DNA of 64,000 bases from DATGUN01 sp035301285. GTDB lineage: Bacteria; Bacillota; Bacilli; Bacillales; Amphibacillaceae. The notes beneath the pieces are model-generated. The model saw nothing but the letters and a program-made list of their open reading frames with translations, searched no databases and was not told the DNA's origin. The position numbers and the translations under genes are program-made. The DNA lies in NCBI GenBank assembly GCA_035301285.1, contig DATGUN010000007.1:124001-188000 (forward strand), written 5' to 3'. Positions 51,470 to 60,229 of the stretch are shown here, piece by piece (position 1 is the stretch's first letter; every line of letters starts with the position of its first letter).

Positions 51470-52612
51470 CTAGCAACCTAGTTGTCTGGCAATCACCAAA
51501 CGCTGAATTTCAGATGTTCCTTCACCGATTTCCAGCAACTTGGCATCACGCAAATACCGTTCTACCTCGTACTCGCGCATATATCCATATCCACCGTGGA
51601 TCTGGATGGCCTGATTGGCTGCACGTGTTGCGGTTTCAGTCGCAAAAAGTTTTGCATAGGCTGATTCCTTTGTAAACGGTTTGCCTTGATCCTTAAGCCA
51701 AGCTGCTTTATAAACCATATTTCTAGCAAGTTCAACTTCCATCGCGATATCGGCTAATTTGAATTGAATCGCCTGGAAATCAGCGATCGGTTTTTTAAAT
51801 TGCTTTCTTTCTTTTGCATAATTCAACGCTTTTTCCAAGGACGCTTGGGCAATTCCCAATCCCAACGATGCAATGGAAATTCGTCCACCATCCAATGTAT
51901 ATAGGAATTGATTAAACCCTTTCTTTTCATCTCCGAGTAGGTTTGCTTGTGGAACCCGGACATCTTCAAGTACGATTTCCGCTGTGTCGGAACCACGGAC
52001 ACCCATCTTGTCATAGTCACTCGTAATCGTAACACCCTCCGAATCAGTGGGGACGATGATTGCCGAAATGATATTTTTTCCACGCTCATCTTTTCCTGTG
52101 ATGGCGGTTACAATGATGATTTCAGCAAAACTGGCATTCGTGATAAAACATTTCTCACCATTGATGACAAAATCATCGCCTTCCTTAACGGCTGTTGTTT
52201 TCGTCCCACCTGCATCTGAACCTGCATTGGGTTCTGTCAATCCGAATGAACCGAGTTCCTTTCCTTCCGCCAAAGGCTTTAAATACTTTTCTTTTTGTTC
52301 TTTTGTTCCGAAATAATAAATCGGACTTGCTCCGAGTGATACCGCAGCTGCATAACTCAAGCCGGTGCTACCGCATACACGTGCAATCTCTTCAGCGGCG
52401 ATGGCATAGGATAGTGTATCACCACCAGAACCACCGTATTCTTCGGGAAATGGAATGCCCATCAACCCTAATTCACCCATTTGCTTGAAAATATCCGTTG
52501 GAAATTTTGCCTCTTTATCAATTTCTATCGTACGTGGACCGATAACCGATTCTGCAAAATCACGAACCATATTGCGAATCATTGTTTGTTCCTTTGTCAA
52601 TGAAAAATCCAT
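51470..52612 (-). CDS. yngJ: Acyl-CoA dehydrogenase (isovaleryl-CoA type)
   Basis: A 380-aa FAD flavoprotein. LTEPNAGSDAGG is the FAD/substrate loop. FNQFLYTLDGGRISIAS, QAIQIHGGYGYMREY and the terminal RDAKLLEIGEGTSEIQRLVI are family signatures. Its position as first gene of the leucine operon suggests isovaleryl-CoA as substrate. ATG 52612 follows CAGGAGGGTGA; the longer frame runs through the operator region and is rejected. yngI (acyl-CoA synthetase) of B. subtilis is absent. Confidence 0.93.
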   Translation of the reverse strand: MDFSLTKEQTMIRNMVRDFAESVIGPRTIEIDKEAKFPTDIFKQMGELGLMGIPFPEEYGGSGGDTLSYAIAAEEIARVCGSTGLSYAAAVSLGASPIYYFGTKEQKEKYLKPLAEGKELGSFGLTEPNAGSDAGGTKTTAVKEGDDFVINGEKCFITNASFAEIIIVTAITGKDERGKNIISAIIVPTDSEGVTITSDYDKMGVRGSDTAEIVLEDVRVPQANLLGDEKKGFNQFLYTLDGGRISIASLGLGIAQASLEKALNYAKERKQFKKPIADFQAIQFKLADIAMEVELARNMVYKAAWLKDQGKPFTKESAYAKLFATETATRAANQAIQIHGGYGYMREYEVERYLRDAKLLEIGEGTSEIQRLVIARQLGC

Positions 52613-52639
52613 GATCACCCTCCTGTCATTTCTATCCCA

Positions 52640-52657
52640 AGACCGACTGGTTGGTCT
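52640..52657. promoter_or_regulatory. Palindromic operator candidate 1 of the leucine operon
   Basis: AGACCGACTGGTTGGTCT is an 18-bp imperfect palindrome (AGACC-n-AC-nn-GT-n-GGTCT), 28 bp before the yngJ start and thus near the transcription start. Size and symmetry suit a TetR dimer pair. Confidence 0.55.
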
Positions 52658-52679
52658 GATTCGTACATCATTATGCGTG

Positions 52680-52696
52680 AACATTCACTGAATGTT
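52680..52696. promoter_or_regulatory. Palindromic operator candidate 2 of the leucine operon
   Basis: AACATTCACTGAATGTT is a perfect 17-bp palindrome around one central base, 5 bp after the tetR stop. It resembles the TGAAT...ATTCA half-sites of Bacillus FadR-type repressors. A -10-like CATAAT on the minus strand lies between it and the other palindrome. Confidence 0.5.
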
Positions 52697-52701
52697 GTAC
52701 T

Positions 52702-53310
52702 TTAAATTAAAACGTTTTCATAACCATTATGAAAAAGTGTTTCCTCATCTAATAAAGCATGTAAAATGAGATTGATATAAATATCTCCTATGTCTTCGAT
52801 TGTTTTTGCCCCTGATTTTTTATACCATTTATACGTCCAGTTGACCATACCCAATATGGCCATGCCGGTGATTTCAACTGATAGATCTCTCCGGAACTCT
52901 CCTGACGTTTTTCCCTCTCTGACAGCATCCATGATCATTTCTTTAAACTGATCACGTTTTTGATTGATTAATGATTCATATTGTTCGTTCAAGTAAATAT
53001 GCTCCTGATAAAACACGGCAATATGGGCCTTGTACAAATCAAAAACTTTCACGAAACTCTTGATGATGGCTTGCAGTTTCTTGGTTGGAGAAGTATACGT
53101 TTCGTTTGCCGCTTGCGCTTTTTCCAAAACATAAGTAATGAATGTATCATGAATGACGAACAATAATTCGTCCTTTGATTTGAAGTGATGGTAAAATCCA
53201 CCTTTTGAAGTACCAACATCATCGACAATCTGATTGACCGTCACACCATGGTAGCCATTCTCTTCAAATAAAAGGAGTGCACTCTGGATAATACGCTGAC
53301 GTAATCCCGT
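52702..53310 (-). CDS. TetR-family regulator of the leucine operon, unusual start
   Basis: A TetR repressor, about 202 aa. The HTH is RQRIIQSALLLFEENGYHGV, then TVNQIVDDVGTSKGGFYHHF; the rest is a helical ligand domain. The first conventional start in frame (GTG 53244) would cut off the first HTH helix, which is clearly encoded further upstream. The open frame begins after TGA 53311-53313. AAGGAGGG lies 6 nt before ACG 53308-53310, and no ATG, GTG or TTG is present between. Either ACG (or a rare codon) starts translation, or a one-base change has broken the start. It sits upstream of yngJ on the same strand and probably senses an acyl-CoA. Confidence 0.82.
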   Translation of the reverse strand, partial: TGLRQRIIQSALLLFEENGYHGVTVNQIVDDVGTSKGGFYHHFKSKDELLFVIHDTFITYVLEKAQAANETYTSPTKKLQAIIKSFVKVFDLYKAHIAVFYQEHIYLNEQYESLINQKRDQFKEMIMDAVREGKTSGEFRRDLSVEITGMAILGMVNWTYKWYKKSGAKTIEDIGDIYINLILHALLDEETLFHNGYENVLI

Positions 53311-53493
53311 TCAAATCCCTCCTTTTCATGATTATATAATTTAAGTTTATCATGCTTTCATAAAAATTTGAAGGTGTTTATAGGTTCTCAATCAAATTCG
53401 TTTCACCATCCATCATTCATTTTGAGATCCAAACCATTGATATTCACTCTTTGTAGATACAGCCTAAACACTTGAGATCATATGCTTTATTCT

Positions 53494-53537
53494 TAAAAAG
53501 ATGCCTTCAACATGATAACACGCTGAAGGCATCTTTC
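53494..53537 (-). terminator. Terminator of parEC
   Basis: AAAGATGCCTTCA and TGAAGGCATCTTT form a perfect 13-bp stem; on the minus strand it is followed by TTTAAG. It starts 3 bp after the parC stop. Confidence 0.88.
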
Positions 53538-53539
53538 CT

Positions 53540-55990
53540 TTACTCTTCTATATCGTTAAAGGGTTTTTCGTAACTGGCTTCTTTCCATACTTCTGTTACT
53601 TCACCTTGATGATCGACATCAATGACAAATGAACCATTGCTATACCTGTCACTTGTCGACAATTCTAATGGGAATATCCGGTGTGTTTCACCTTTTTCAG
53701 TGACGAAATGAATGCTTTCATTTTCATAAACCGTCTTGAATCCTTTGATTCGGTGACTCTTGCGTTTTAATTCACGAAGCATGGTCAAACCGCGTTTTGC
53801 CCTCGATGTTCTTGTAAACACATCGAGTTTCATACGTTTACAAGCCCCTCTATGGGTTACCATAACGAGTGAGGGTTCATGTAGTTCATCAAAGACAGCC
53901 CCATTTACGACATGTTCCCCATCTTTCAACTGAATGGATTTGACACCCGCTGCACGTTGACCGACCACAGATACTTCCGATTCATGGTACCACAGGCCAT
54001 AACCTGTATTGCTCGCCACAAATATATCGAAGTGTCCATCGGTGATGAAGACATCAACCACTTCATCATTCCCCTTTAAGTTGATGGCAATGAGTGAGCG
54101 TGAATGGCGTTGTACCTCGTACTGTTGTAATTGTGTACGTTTCACCATACCGTTCCTGGTGAAAAACACAACATATTGTTCTTCCTCGAAGGAACGGATC
54201 GGTACGCTTTGAATGATATACTCTTCTTTATCTAATGCAGCGATATTTGAAATATGCTGTCCCATATCTTTCCACCTTATATCGGGGAGTTCATGGATGG
54301 GTAAATAAATGAACTTTCCTTTATTCGTAAATAATAAAAGATGGTCGGTCGTATTCATTTCAATCAGCCTGATGAGGTGGTCCTCTTCCTTCATCGGGAA
54401 CTCTTCGCCATTCGAGGCGGCATATGATCTGAGACTTGTTCGTTTGATATAGCCATCTTTGGTCACCGATACAAGAACATCTTCTTTTGCGACCGTCACT
54501 TCTATATTGAATGTCAATTCTTCTATCTCTTCTTCAATCACTGTTCGACGTTCATCACCGAATGTTTTTTTCAATTGTTTCAAATCAGCTTTAATCGTTT
54601 GGAATAACTTTTTATCGCTATTCAGAATAGCTGATAGTTGATCGATTTTTTTCTTGAGTTCATCAGCTTCTTTTTCCAATGAAGTAATATCGGTGTTCGT
54701 TAAACGGTATAATTGAAGCATTACAATCGCTTCTGCCTGTTCTTCGGTAAAACCATATTCAGCGATGATTTGTTTCTTGGCATCACCTTTATCCTTGGAG
54801 GCACGAATTGTTTCAATCAGTTCATCCAATATGGAGATGGCTTTGATGAGCCCCTCGACAATATGTGCGCGGGCATTGGCTTGATTTAAATCATAGGTTG
54901 TCTGGCGTATCATGACATCTTTTTGATGTTGGATATACGTGTCTAGAACTTGTTCAAGTGACAACAGTTTTGGCGTCTTGTTCTGGATAGCCACCATATT
55001 GAAGTTGTACGTTATCTGTAAGTCAGTATTTTTATAAAGGAAATTCAAGACACCTTCACTATCGACATTCTTTTTCAATTCGACAACAATACGCATTCCA
55101 GTGCGGTCTGTCTCGTCTCTGACCTCGGCAATACCTTCAACCTTTCGATCGATACGAAGTTCATCCATTTTTTTCACCATGTTTGCTTTATTGACTTCGT
55201 AAGGTATTTCATCAATGACGATTTGTTCTCGTCCAGACCGTATTTTTTCAACCTGGGCCTTCCCGCGAACGACCACTTTTCCTTTACCTGTTTCATAGGC
55301 CTTTTTAAGACCATCAATGCCTTGGATGATGCCACCGGTTGGAAAATCAGGTCCCTTCATGACGTTTAACAGGTCATCTACAGTAACGTCCGGCTTATCG
55401 ATTTTCATAATGACAGCATCTATAACTTCTTTTAAGTTATGCGGGGGAATGTCTGTCGCATAACCGCTTGAAATACCTGTCGACCCGTTGACAAGCAAAT
55501 TCGGGAATTTCGCCGGCAATATCAATGGCTCTGATGTCGTATCATCAAAATTTGGAATGAAATCAACCGTATCTTTATCAATATCACGAAGCAGTTCAGA
55601 AGCGATCTTTGATAGTCGGGCCTCTGTATAACGCATTGCTGCCGGTGGATCACCATCAATGCTTCCGTTGTTACCATGCATTTCAACTAAGCCCATACGA
55701 ACTTTCCAATCCTGGCTCAGGCGCACCATCGCTTCATAAACAGAACTATCTCCGTGTGGATGATAATTCCCGATGACGGTTCCGACCGTTTTAGCAGCTT
55801 TCCTGAAGTTTTTATCAAACGTATTCTTCTCTTCATGCATCGCATATAGAATGCGTCGTTGTACAGGTTTCAAGCCATCTCTTGCATCAGGCAAAGCACG
55901 GTCTTGAATAATGTATTTACTGTATCTTCCGAATCGGTCACCCATTACTTCTTCAAGTGGAAGATCTAAAAACTTTTCTGTCTGTGACAA
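53540..55990 (-). CDS. parC: DNA topoisomerase IV subunit A
   Basis: ParC is the breakage-rejoining subunit that unlinks daughter chromosomes. The 816-aa product has catalytic Tyr121 in MRYTEARLSK. The quinolone-resistance region HPHGDSSVYE (77-86) has Ser82 and Glu86, the usual sensitive-type residues. The C-terminal half is the beta-pinwheel with repeated GxxKR-like blades such as KDGYIKRTS and RNGMVKRTQ. It follows parE by 16 bp on the same strand. Confidence 0.96.
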   Translation of the reverse strand: MSQTEKFLDLPLEEVMGDRFGRYSKYIIQDRALPDARDGLKPVQRRILYAMHEEKNTFDKNFRKAAKTVGTVIGNYHPHGDSSVYEAMVRLSQDWKVRMGLVEMHGNNGSIDGDPPAAMRYTEARLSKIASELLRDIDKDTVDFIPNFDDTTSEPLILPAKFPNLLVNGSTGISSGYATDIPPHNLKEVIDAVIMKIDKPDVTVDDLLNVMKGPDFPTGGIIQGIDGLKKAYETGKGKVVVRGKAQVEKIRSGREQIVIDEIPYEVNKANMVKKMDELRIDRKVEGIAEVRDETDRTGMRIVVELKKNVDSEGVLNFLYKNTDLQITYNFNMVAIQNKTPKLLSLEQVLDTYIQHQKDVMIRQTTYDLNQANARAHIVEGLIKAISILDELIETIRASKDKGDAKKQIIAEYGFTEEQAEAIVMLQLYRLTNTDITSLEKEADELKKKIDQLSAILNSDKKLFQTIKADLKQLKKTFGDERRTVIEEEIEELTFNIEVTVAKEDVLVSVTKDGYIKRTSLRSYAASNGEEFPMKEEDHLIRLIEMNTTDHLLLFTNKGKFIYLPIHELPDIRWKDMGQHISNIAALDKEEYIIQSVPIRSFEEEQYVVFFTRNGMVKRTQLQQYEVQRHSRSLIAINLKGNDEVVDVFITDGHFDIFVASNTGYGLWYHESEVSVVGQRAAGVKSIQLKDGEHVVNGAVFDELHEPSLVMVTHRGACKRMKLDVFTRTSRAKRGLTMLRELKRKSHRIKGFKTVYENESIHFVTEKGETHRIFPLELSTSDRYSNGSFVIDVDHQGEVTEVWKEASYEKPFNDIEE

Positions 55991-56006
55991 GCCAAATCCC
56001 CCTTAA

Positions 56007-57959
56007 TTACGAATGAATTTTTTTGTTTTCCAAGATGTTTTCGTCATCTTCCATACCAAATTTCACTTGTTGTTCAATCCACTTTCTTCTTGGTTCTACT
56101 TTATCACCCATCAATGTCGTCACACGGCGTTCAGCCATCGCCAAATCTTCCAATGTCACACGGATTAATGTACGTGTATCAGGGTTCATGGTTGTCTCCC
56201 ATAATTGTTCAGCATTCATTTCCCCCAACCCTTTGTAACGCTGAATCATATAACCGTTTTTAAACGTTTTGATCGCGTTTTGCAATTCATCTTCTTCCCA
56301 TGCATAAACGACTTTTTCTTTTTTTCCTTTTCCCTTGGATATTTTGTAAAGGGGCGGTAGAGCAATAAATACCTTCCCATTTTCCACGAGTTCACGCATA
56401 TATCGATAAAAGAAAGTCAATAGCAATACTTGTATATGTGCTCCGTCTGTGTCTGCATCCGTCATGATGATGACTTTATCATACTGGGCATCTTCCATGT
56501 TAAAATCTCCGCCGACACCGGCTCCTATCGTATGGATGATTGTTGAAATTTCCTCATTTTTAAAGACATCTTGAAGTTTTGCTTTCTCAGTATTGATCAC
56601 TTTACCACGTAACGGGAGGACAGCCTGGAATTTACGATCCCGTCCTTGTTTGGCTGAACCACCCGCTGAATCCCCCTCGACTAAATACAGTTCATTTTTC
56701 TTCGGATTTCGCGATTGGGCAGGGGTCAATTTTCCACTTAACATTGTATCCTTACGTCGTTTCTTTTTCCCTGTCCGTGCCTCTTCGCGCGCTTTTCTAG
56801 CAGCGACACGCGCTTCCCTTGCTTTCATGGCCTTCTTGAGCAATGCATTACTGACCTCTGGATTCTCCTCCAGAAAATAAGCCAGTTTTTCGGATACGAC
56901 ACTATCAACCGCAGAACGGGCCTCCGGGGTACCAAGTTTTTCTTTTGTTTGACCTTCAAATTGAAGCTTATCCTCTGTAATGCGTACTGATACAATGGAC
57001 GTAAATCCTTCCCGGATATCCGTTCCTTCCAGGTTTTTATCCTTTTCTTTGAGTAGGCCTGTACGTCTGGCATAGTCATTGAAAACTCTGGTAATCGCTG
57101 TTCGTGCACCGGATTCATGTGTTCCCCCATCACGAGTTCGCACATGATTGACGAAGGATAGCATACTCTCTGCATACCCATCATTGAATTGAAAAGCAAA
57201 GTCCACCTCAATGCCTTGCTGCTCGCCTTCAAATGATACAACATCATGTAATGTATCTTTTTCCTCATTCAAATAACCGACAAACGATACCAATCCATCT
57301 GGATAATGATATTCTTCTGCCATATCATGGCGTTCATCTTTTAAAGAAATCGTCAATCCTTTAAGCAGGAATGCGGCTTCTCTTAAACGCTCTGACACAG
57401 TTTCATGATCATAAACGGTTTCTGAAAAAATCGACTCATCCGGCTTGAAATGAATGATCGTCCCTTTTTTTCGTGTCGGGCCCATCTTTTCCAATGGACC
57501 GGATGGTTTTCCTCCATCCTTGAACGTTTGTTTATAAATATAACCATCACGGAACGTCGTCACTTCAAATGTTTCCGATAATGCATTGACAACCGCTGCC
57601 CCTACCCCATGTAAGCCTCCGCTTGTCTTATAGCCGCCTTGACCGAACTTGCCACCGGCGTGTAAAACAGTGAAAATGACTTCCATAGTTGACTTACCGG
57701 TCTGATGCGTACCAACAGGGATCCCGCGACCACTATCTTCAATAGATACACTATTATCCGTATGTATCGTTACGTTTATCACATTGCCGAATCCCGCTAA
57801 GGCTTCATCGACCGCATTATCGACAATTTCATATACCAATTGATGCAAGCCTCTATGATCCGTACTCCCGATATACATTCCGGGACGTTTTCTGACTGCA
57901 TCGAGTCCTTCCAATACTTGTATTGAATCATCTGTGTATTCCATAGATTGTTTCGTAAT
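56007..57959 (-). CDS. parE: DNA topoisomerase IV subunit B
   Basis: ParE is the GHKL ATPase subunit, about 650 aa. VYEIVDNAVDEALAG and SGGLHGVGAAVVNALS form the ATP site. EGDSAGGSAKQGRDR and MTDADTDGAHIQ are the TOPRIM metal-binding motifs. The first ATG (57944) has no ribosome site at working distance. AAGGAAGGAG is 10 nt before ATT 57957-57959, and starting there gives MTKQSMEYTDDSIQ, which aligns with the family N-terminus (M-A-x-K-Q). I therefore extend the CDS to 57959. If only NTG starts are allowed, use 57944 (645 aa). Confidence 0.94.
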   Translation of the reverse strand: MTKQSMEYTDDSIQVLEGLDAVRKRPGMYIGSTDHRGLHQLVYEIVDNAVDEALAGFGNVINVTIHTDNSVSIEDSGRGIPVGTHQTGKSTMEVIFTVLHAGGKFGQGGYKTSGGLHGVGAAVVNALSETFEVTTFRDGYIYKQTFKDGGKPSGPLEKMGPTRKKGTIIHFKPDESIFSETVYDHETVSERLREAAFLLKGLTISLKDERHDMAEEYHYPDGLVSFVGYLNEEKDTLHDVVSFEGEQQGIEVDFAFQFNDGYAESMLSFVNHVRTRDGGTHESGARTAITRVFNDYARRTGLLKEKDKNLEGTDIREGFTSIVSVRITEDKLQFEGQTKEKLGTPEARSAVDSVVSEKLAYFLEENPEVSNALLKKAMKAREARVAARKAREEARTGKKKRRKDTMLSGKLTPAQSRNPKKNELYLVEGDSAGGSAKQGRDRKFQAVLPLRGKVINTEKAKLQDVFKNEEISTIIHTIGAGVGGDFNMEDAQYDKVIIMTDADTDGAHIQVLLLTFFYRYMRELVENGKVFIALPPLYKISKGKGKKEKVVYAWEEDELQNAIKTFKNGYMIQRYKGLGEMNAEQLWETTMNPDTRTLIRVTLEDLAMAERRVTTLMGDKVEPRRKWIEQQVKFGMEDDENILENKKIHS

Positions 57960-58218
57960 CGTCGTTCGACTCCTTCCTTGTAAACATACCTATATCATGT
58001 AAAAACATAAGTGACATATCGATAGACAATACCGAACGGTGAGTAGACAATCATTCACCTTCTAATTTCTACCTGCATTTTGTAATCGATCAGACATCCA
58101 TCATCATGATAGGCTTTACTTTCCAGGGCTGGTGACATTCATGCATCACCCTCTCAAAATCACGTCTAGTATACTATAAAATGATTTTACGTGCATAGAA
58201 TTAAGCGAAAATGGCTTA

Positions 58219-58252
58219 TAAAAAGAGTGATGTCATTCATCACTCTTTTTTC
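58219..58252 (-). terminator. Terminator of yneT
   Basis: AAAAAGAGTGATG and CATCACTCTTTTT form a perfect 13-bp stem with T-runs on both strands, directly after the yneT stop. The rest of the 299-bp gap to parE contains a candidate minus-strand -10 (TATACT, 58170-58175) flanked by AAAATCA/TGATTTT arms. Confidence 0.88.
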
Positions 58253-58258
58253 TTCCGA

Positions 58259-58681
58259 CTATGAAAGGAGCTCGGAATGGGCGACCTTGATGCATTTATC
58301 CATTATAACAGTAAAATCATGGTCCGTTAAATAATCATATGCATCTTGGTTGCTGATGCCTAGTTGCGCCCAGAAAACCCGACAATCCGTTTCCACTGCT
58401 TCTTGGGCTATTTTAGGTAAATACTCCGGCCTACGGAAAACATTTATGATATCAAAACCAATATCAATATCTGTTAAAGAATCATACGCCTTTTCCCCAA
58501 GAACACGATCAACTGTCGGATTGACGGGAATGATTTTATATCCTTTATCTTGCATGATTTTTGCAATTTGGTAGGCGGTCTTATCAGGATTGGCGGACAA
58601 CCCTACAACTGCTATTGTTTTAGCATCTTCCAAAATCGATTTAATCTTATTGTCATCTGGGTTCTTCCATGTCAATGTCAT
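58259..58681 (-). CDS. yneT: CoA-binding domain protein YneT
   Basis: A 140-aa Rossmann-fold protein of the YccU/CoA_binding_2 family. TIAVVGLSANPDKTAYQIAK is the nucleotide loop, and DIINVFRRPEYLP and VFWAQLGISN are conserved segments. CoA binding is inferred from the fold; the function is unknown. The start is ATG 58681 or TTG 58675, both downstream of GGGAAGG. In B. subtilis yneT lies directly between plsY and parE; here a transporter operon separates it from plsY. Confidence 0.86.
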   Translation of the reverse strand: MTLTWKNPDDNKIKSILEDAKTIAVVGLSANPDKTAYQIAKIMQDKGYKIIPVNPTVDRVLGEKAYDSLTDIDIGFDIINVFRRPEYLPKIAQEAVETDCRVFWAQLGISNQDAYDYLTDHDFTVIMDKCIKVAHSELLS

Positions 58682-58705
58682 CATCCTTCCCATTATTTTT
58701 CATCA

Positions 58706-60229
58706 TTATTTATCCAGCAGCCCGTTTTCGACCAGATAATCATGAGCTACTTTTTCAGGTGATGCATCTTCATAATCTACCATATAGTTCATCTTACGCA
58801 TTTCCTCATCTGTGATTTTGCCACCCAACTGATTGAGCACCTCTTCCAATTCCGGGTATTTCTTCAGTGTTTCTTCCCGTAATAGTGGAGCACCTTGATA
58901 TGGCGGAAACAGTTCTTCCGGATCATCCAATGCAACCAGATCCAACTCAACCATATAACTATCCGTCGCATAGCCATCGATAATATCGACTTCACCATTG
59001 GACAACGCTTTTTCCCTGATGCCGGGTTCCATTGTTTTGATCTGGTCGATATCCAAACCGTATAATTCCTGCATGCCGACATAACCGTCATGCCTGTCTT
59101 TGAATTCCAATGTGAACCCTGCTGTTATATCATCCTCGATCGCTTTTAAATCACCGATCGTTTTCAGGTCGTACCGGTCTTGAAGTTCCTTTGTGGTTGC
59201 AACGGTATATGTATTATTATAGTCCATTGGCTCTAATAACACCATACCATACTGATTATACATCCCCTTTTTTGCTTGTTCATATACCTTTTGTTCATCA
59301 TTGCTGTCTGCCTCTTCTTCCATCAATGAGACGATGGCTGTGCCGGTAAATTCAGGGTAGATATCAATGCTGCCTTGTTTTAAGGCGGAGAAATTAAAAG
59401 CTGTCTTCCCGAAATCGGGTTTTAATTCAACGGTCAGATCTGTTTGATCTTCAATGAGTTCTTTATACATATTGATTAAAATGGTTGGTTCAGCCCCAAG
59501 TTTCGCCCCGATGACTAAATCGGCCTTTTTCCCTTGAAAAATCAATGGTGACACGACAACAAGTACAGCTATGACAAGCATAGCGATAAATGACTTGAAG
59601 CCGGTTTTCCGTGATATCTTTTCGAATCCCCTTAGAATGAAATCCAAAGCGATCGCAAGCAATGCGGCAGGAATCGCCCCCAACAAAATCAAAGGTACAT
59701 CCGCACCACGATCAAGGCCAAGCAAAATAATTTCACCTAAACCGCCTGCTCCGATAAGAGCGGCGATAGTGGTTGTTCCTACAATAAGGACCATGGACGT
59801 TCGGACACCCGCCATAATAACCGGCATGGCAATCGGCAATTCCACTTTCGTCAACCGTTTAAATGAATTCATCCCCATGCCTGTAGCGGCTTCTTTCAAC
59901 GATGGGTTAACTTCTTTAATGCCTGTGTACGTATTTCGGAGTATCGGCAAAAGACCATAAGCGGTCAATGCCACAATAGCCGGTTTTGTCCCAATACCGA
60001 ATATCGGTATCAAAAAAGCCAAAACAGCAAGACTTGGTATGGTCTGCATAACGGCCGCAATTCCAATGATAGGCTCGGCAAACCGTATAAATCTGCTTAA
60101 TAACAAACCGAGTGGGACGGCTATCAAAATAGCGATAACCAATGTAATCAAGGAGATTTGCAAATGTTCCCAAATGGTTTCCGCTAAAACATCTTGCCGT
60201 TCATGGAAAACATCGATGAATTCTTTCAC
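58706..60229 (-). CDS. ABC transporter permease fused to substrate-binding protein (OpuC/EgtU type)
   Basis: A 507-aa fusion. The permease half (about 1-215, five to six helices, BPD_transp_1) contains the EAATGMGMNSFKRLTKVELP coupling loop. A further membrane helix (about 217-235) anchors an extracellular OpuAC-type binding domain (about 242-507). Classically this family imports glycine betaine, carnitine or choline. The fused architecture is also that of EgtU, the ergothioneine importer described in several Firmicutes. Substrate cannot be decided without the binding-pocket residues. It overlaps the ATPase gene by 4 nt. Confidence 0.9.
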   Translation of the reverse strand: MKEFIDVFHERQDVLAETIWEHLQISLITLVIAILIAVPLGLLLSRFIRFAEPIIGIAAVMQTIPSLAVLAFLIPIFGIGTKPAIVALTAYGLLPILRNTYTGIKEVNPSLKEAATGMGMNSFKRLTKVELPIAMPVIMAGVRTSMVLIVGTTTIAALIGAGGLGEIILLGLDRGADVPLILLGAIPAALLAIALDFILRGFEKISRKTGFKSFIAMLVIAVLVVVSPLIFQGKKADLVIGAKLGAEPTILINMYKELIEDQTDLTVELKPDFGKTAFNFSALKQGSIDIYPEFTGTAIVSLMEEEADSNDEQKVYEQAKKGMYNQYGMVLLEPMDYNNTYTVATTKELQDRYDLKTIGDLKAIEDDITAGFTLEFKDRHDGYVGMQELYGLDIDQIKTMEPGIREKALSNGEVDIIDGYATDSYMVELDLVALDDPEELFPPYQGAPLLREETLKKYPELEEVLNQLGGKITDEEMRKMNYMVDYEDASPEKVAHDYLVENGLLDK

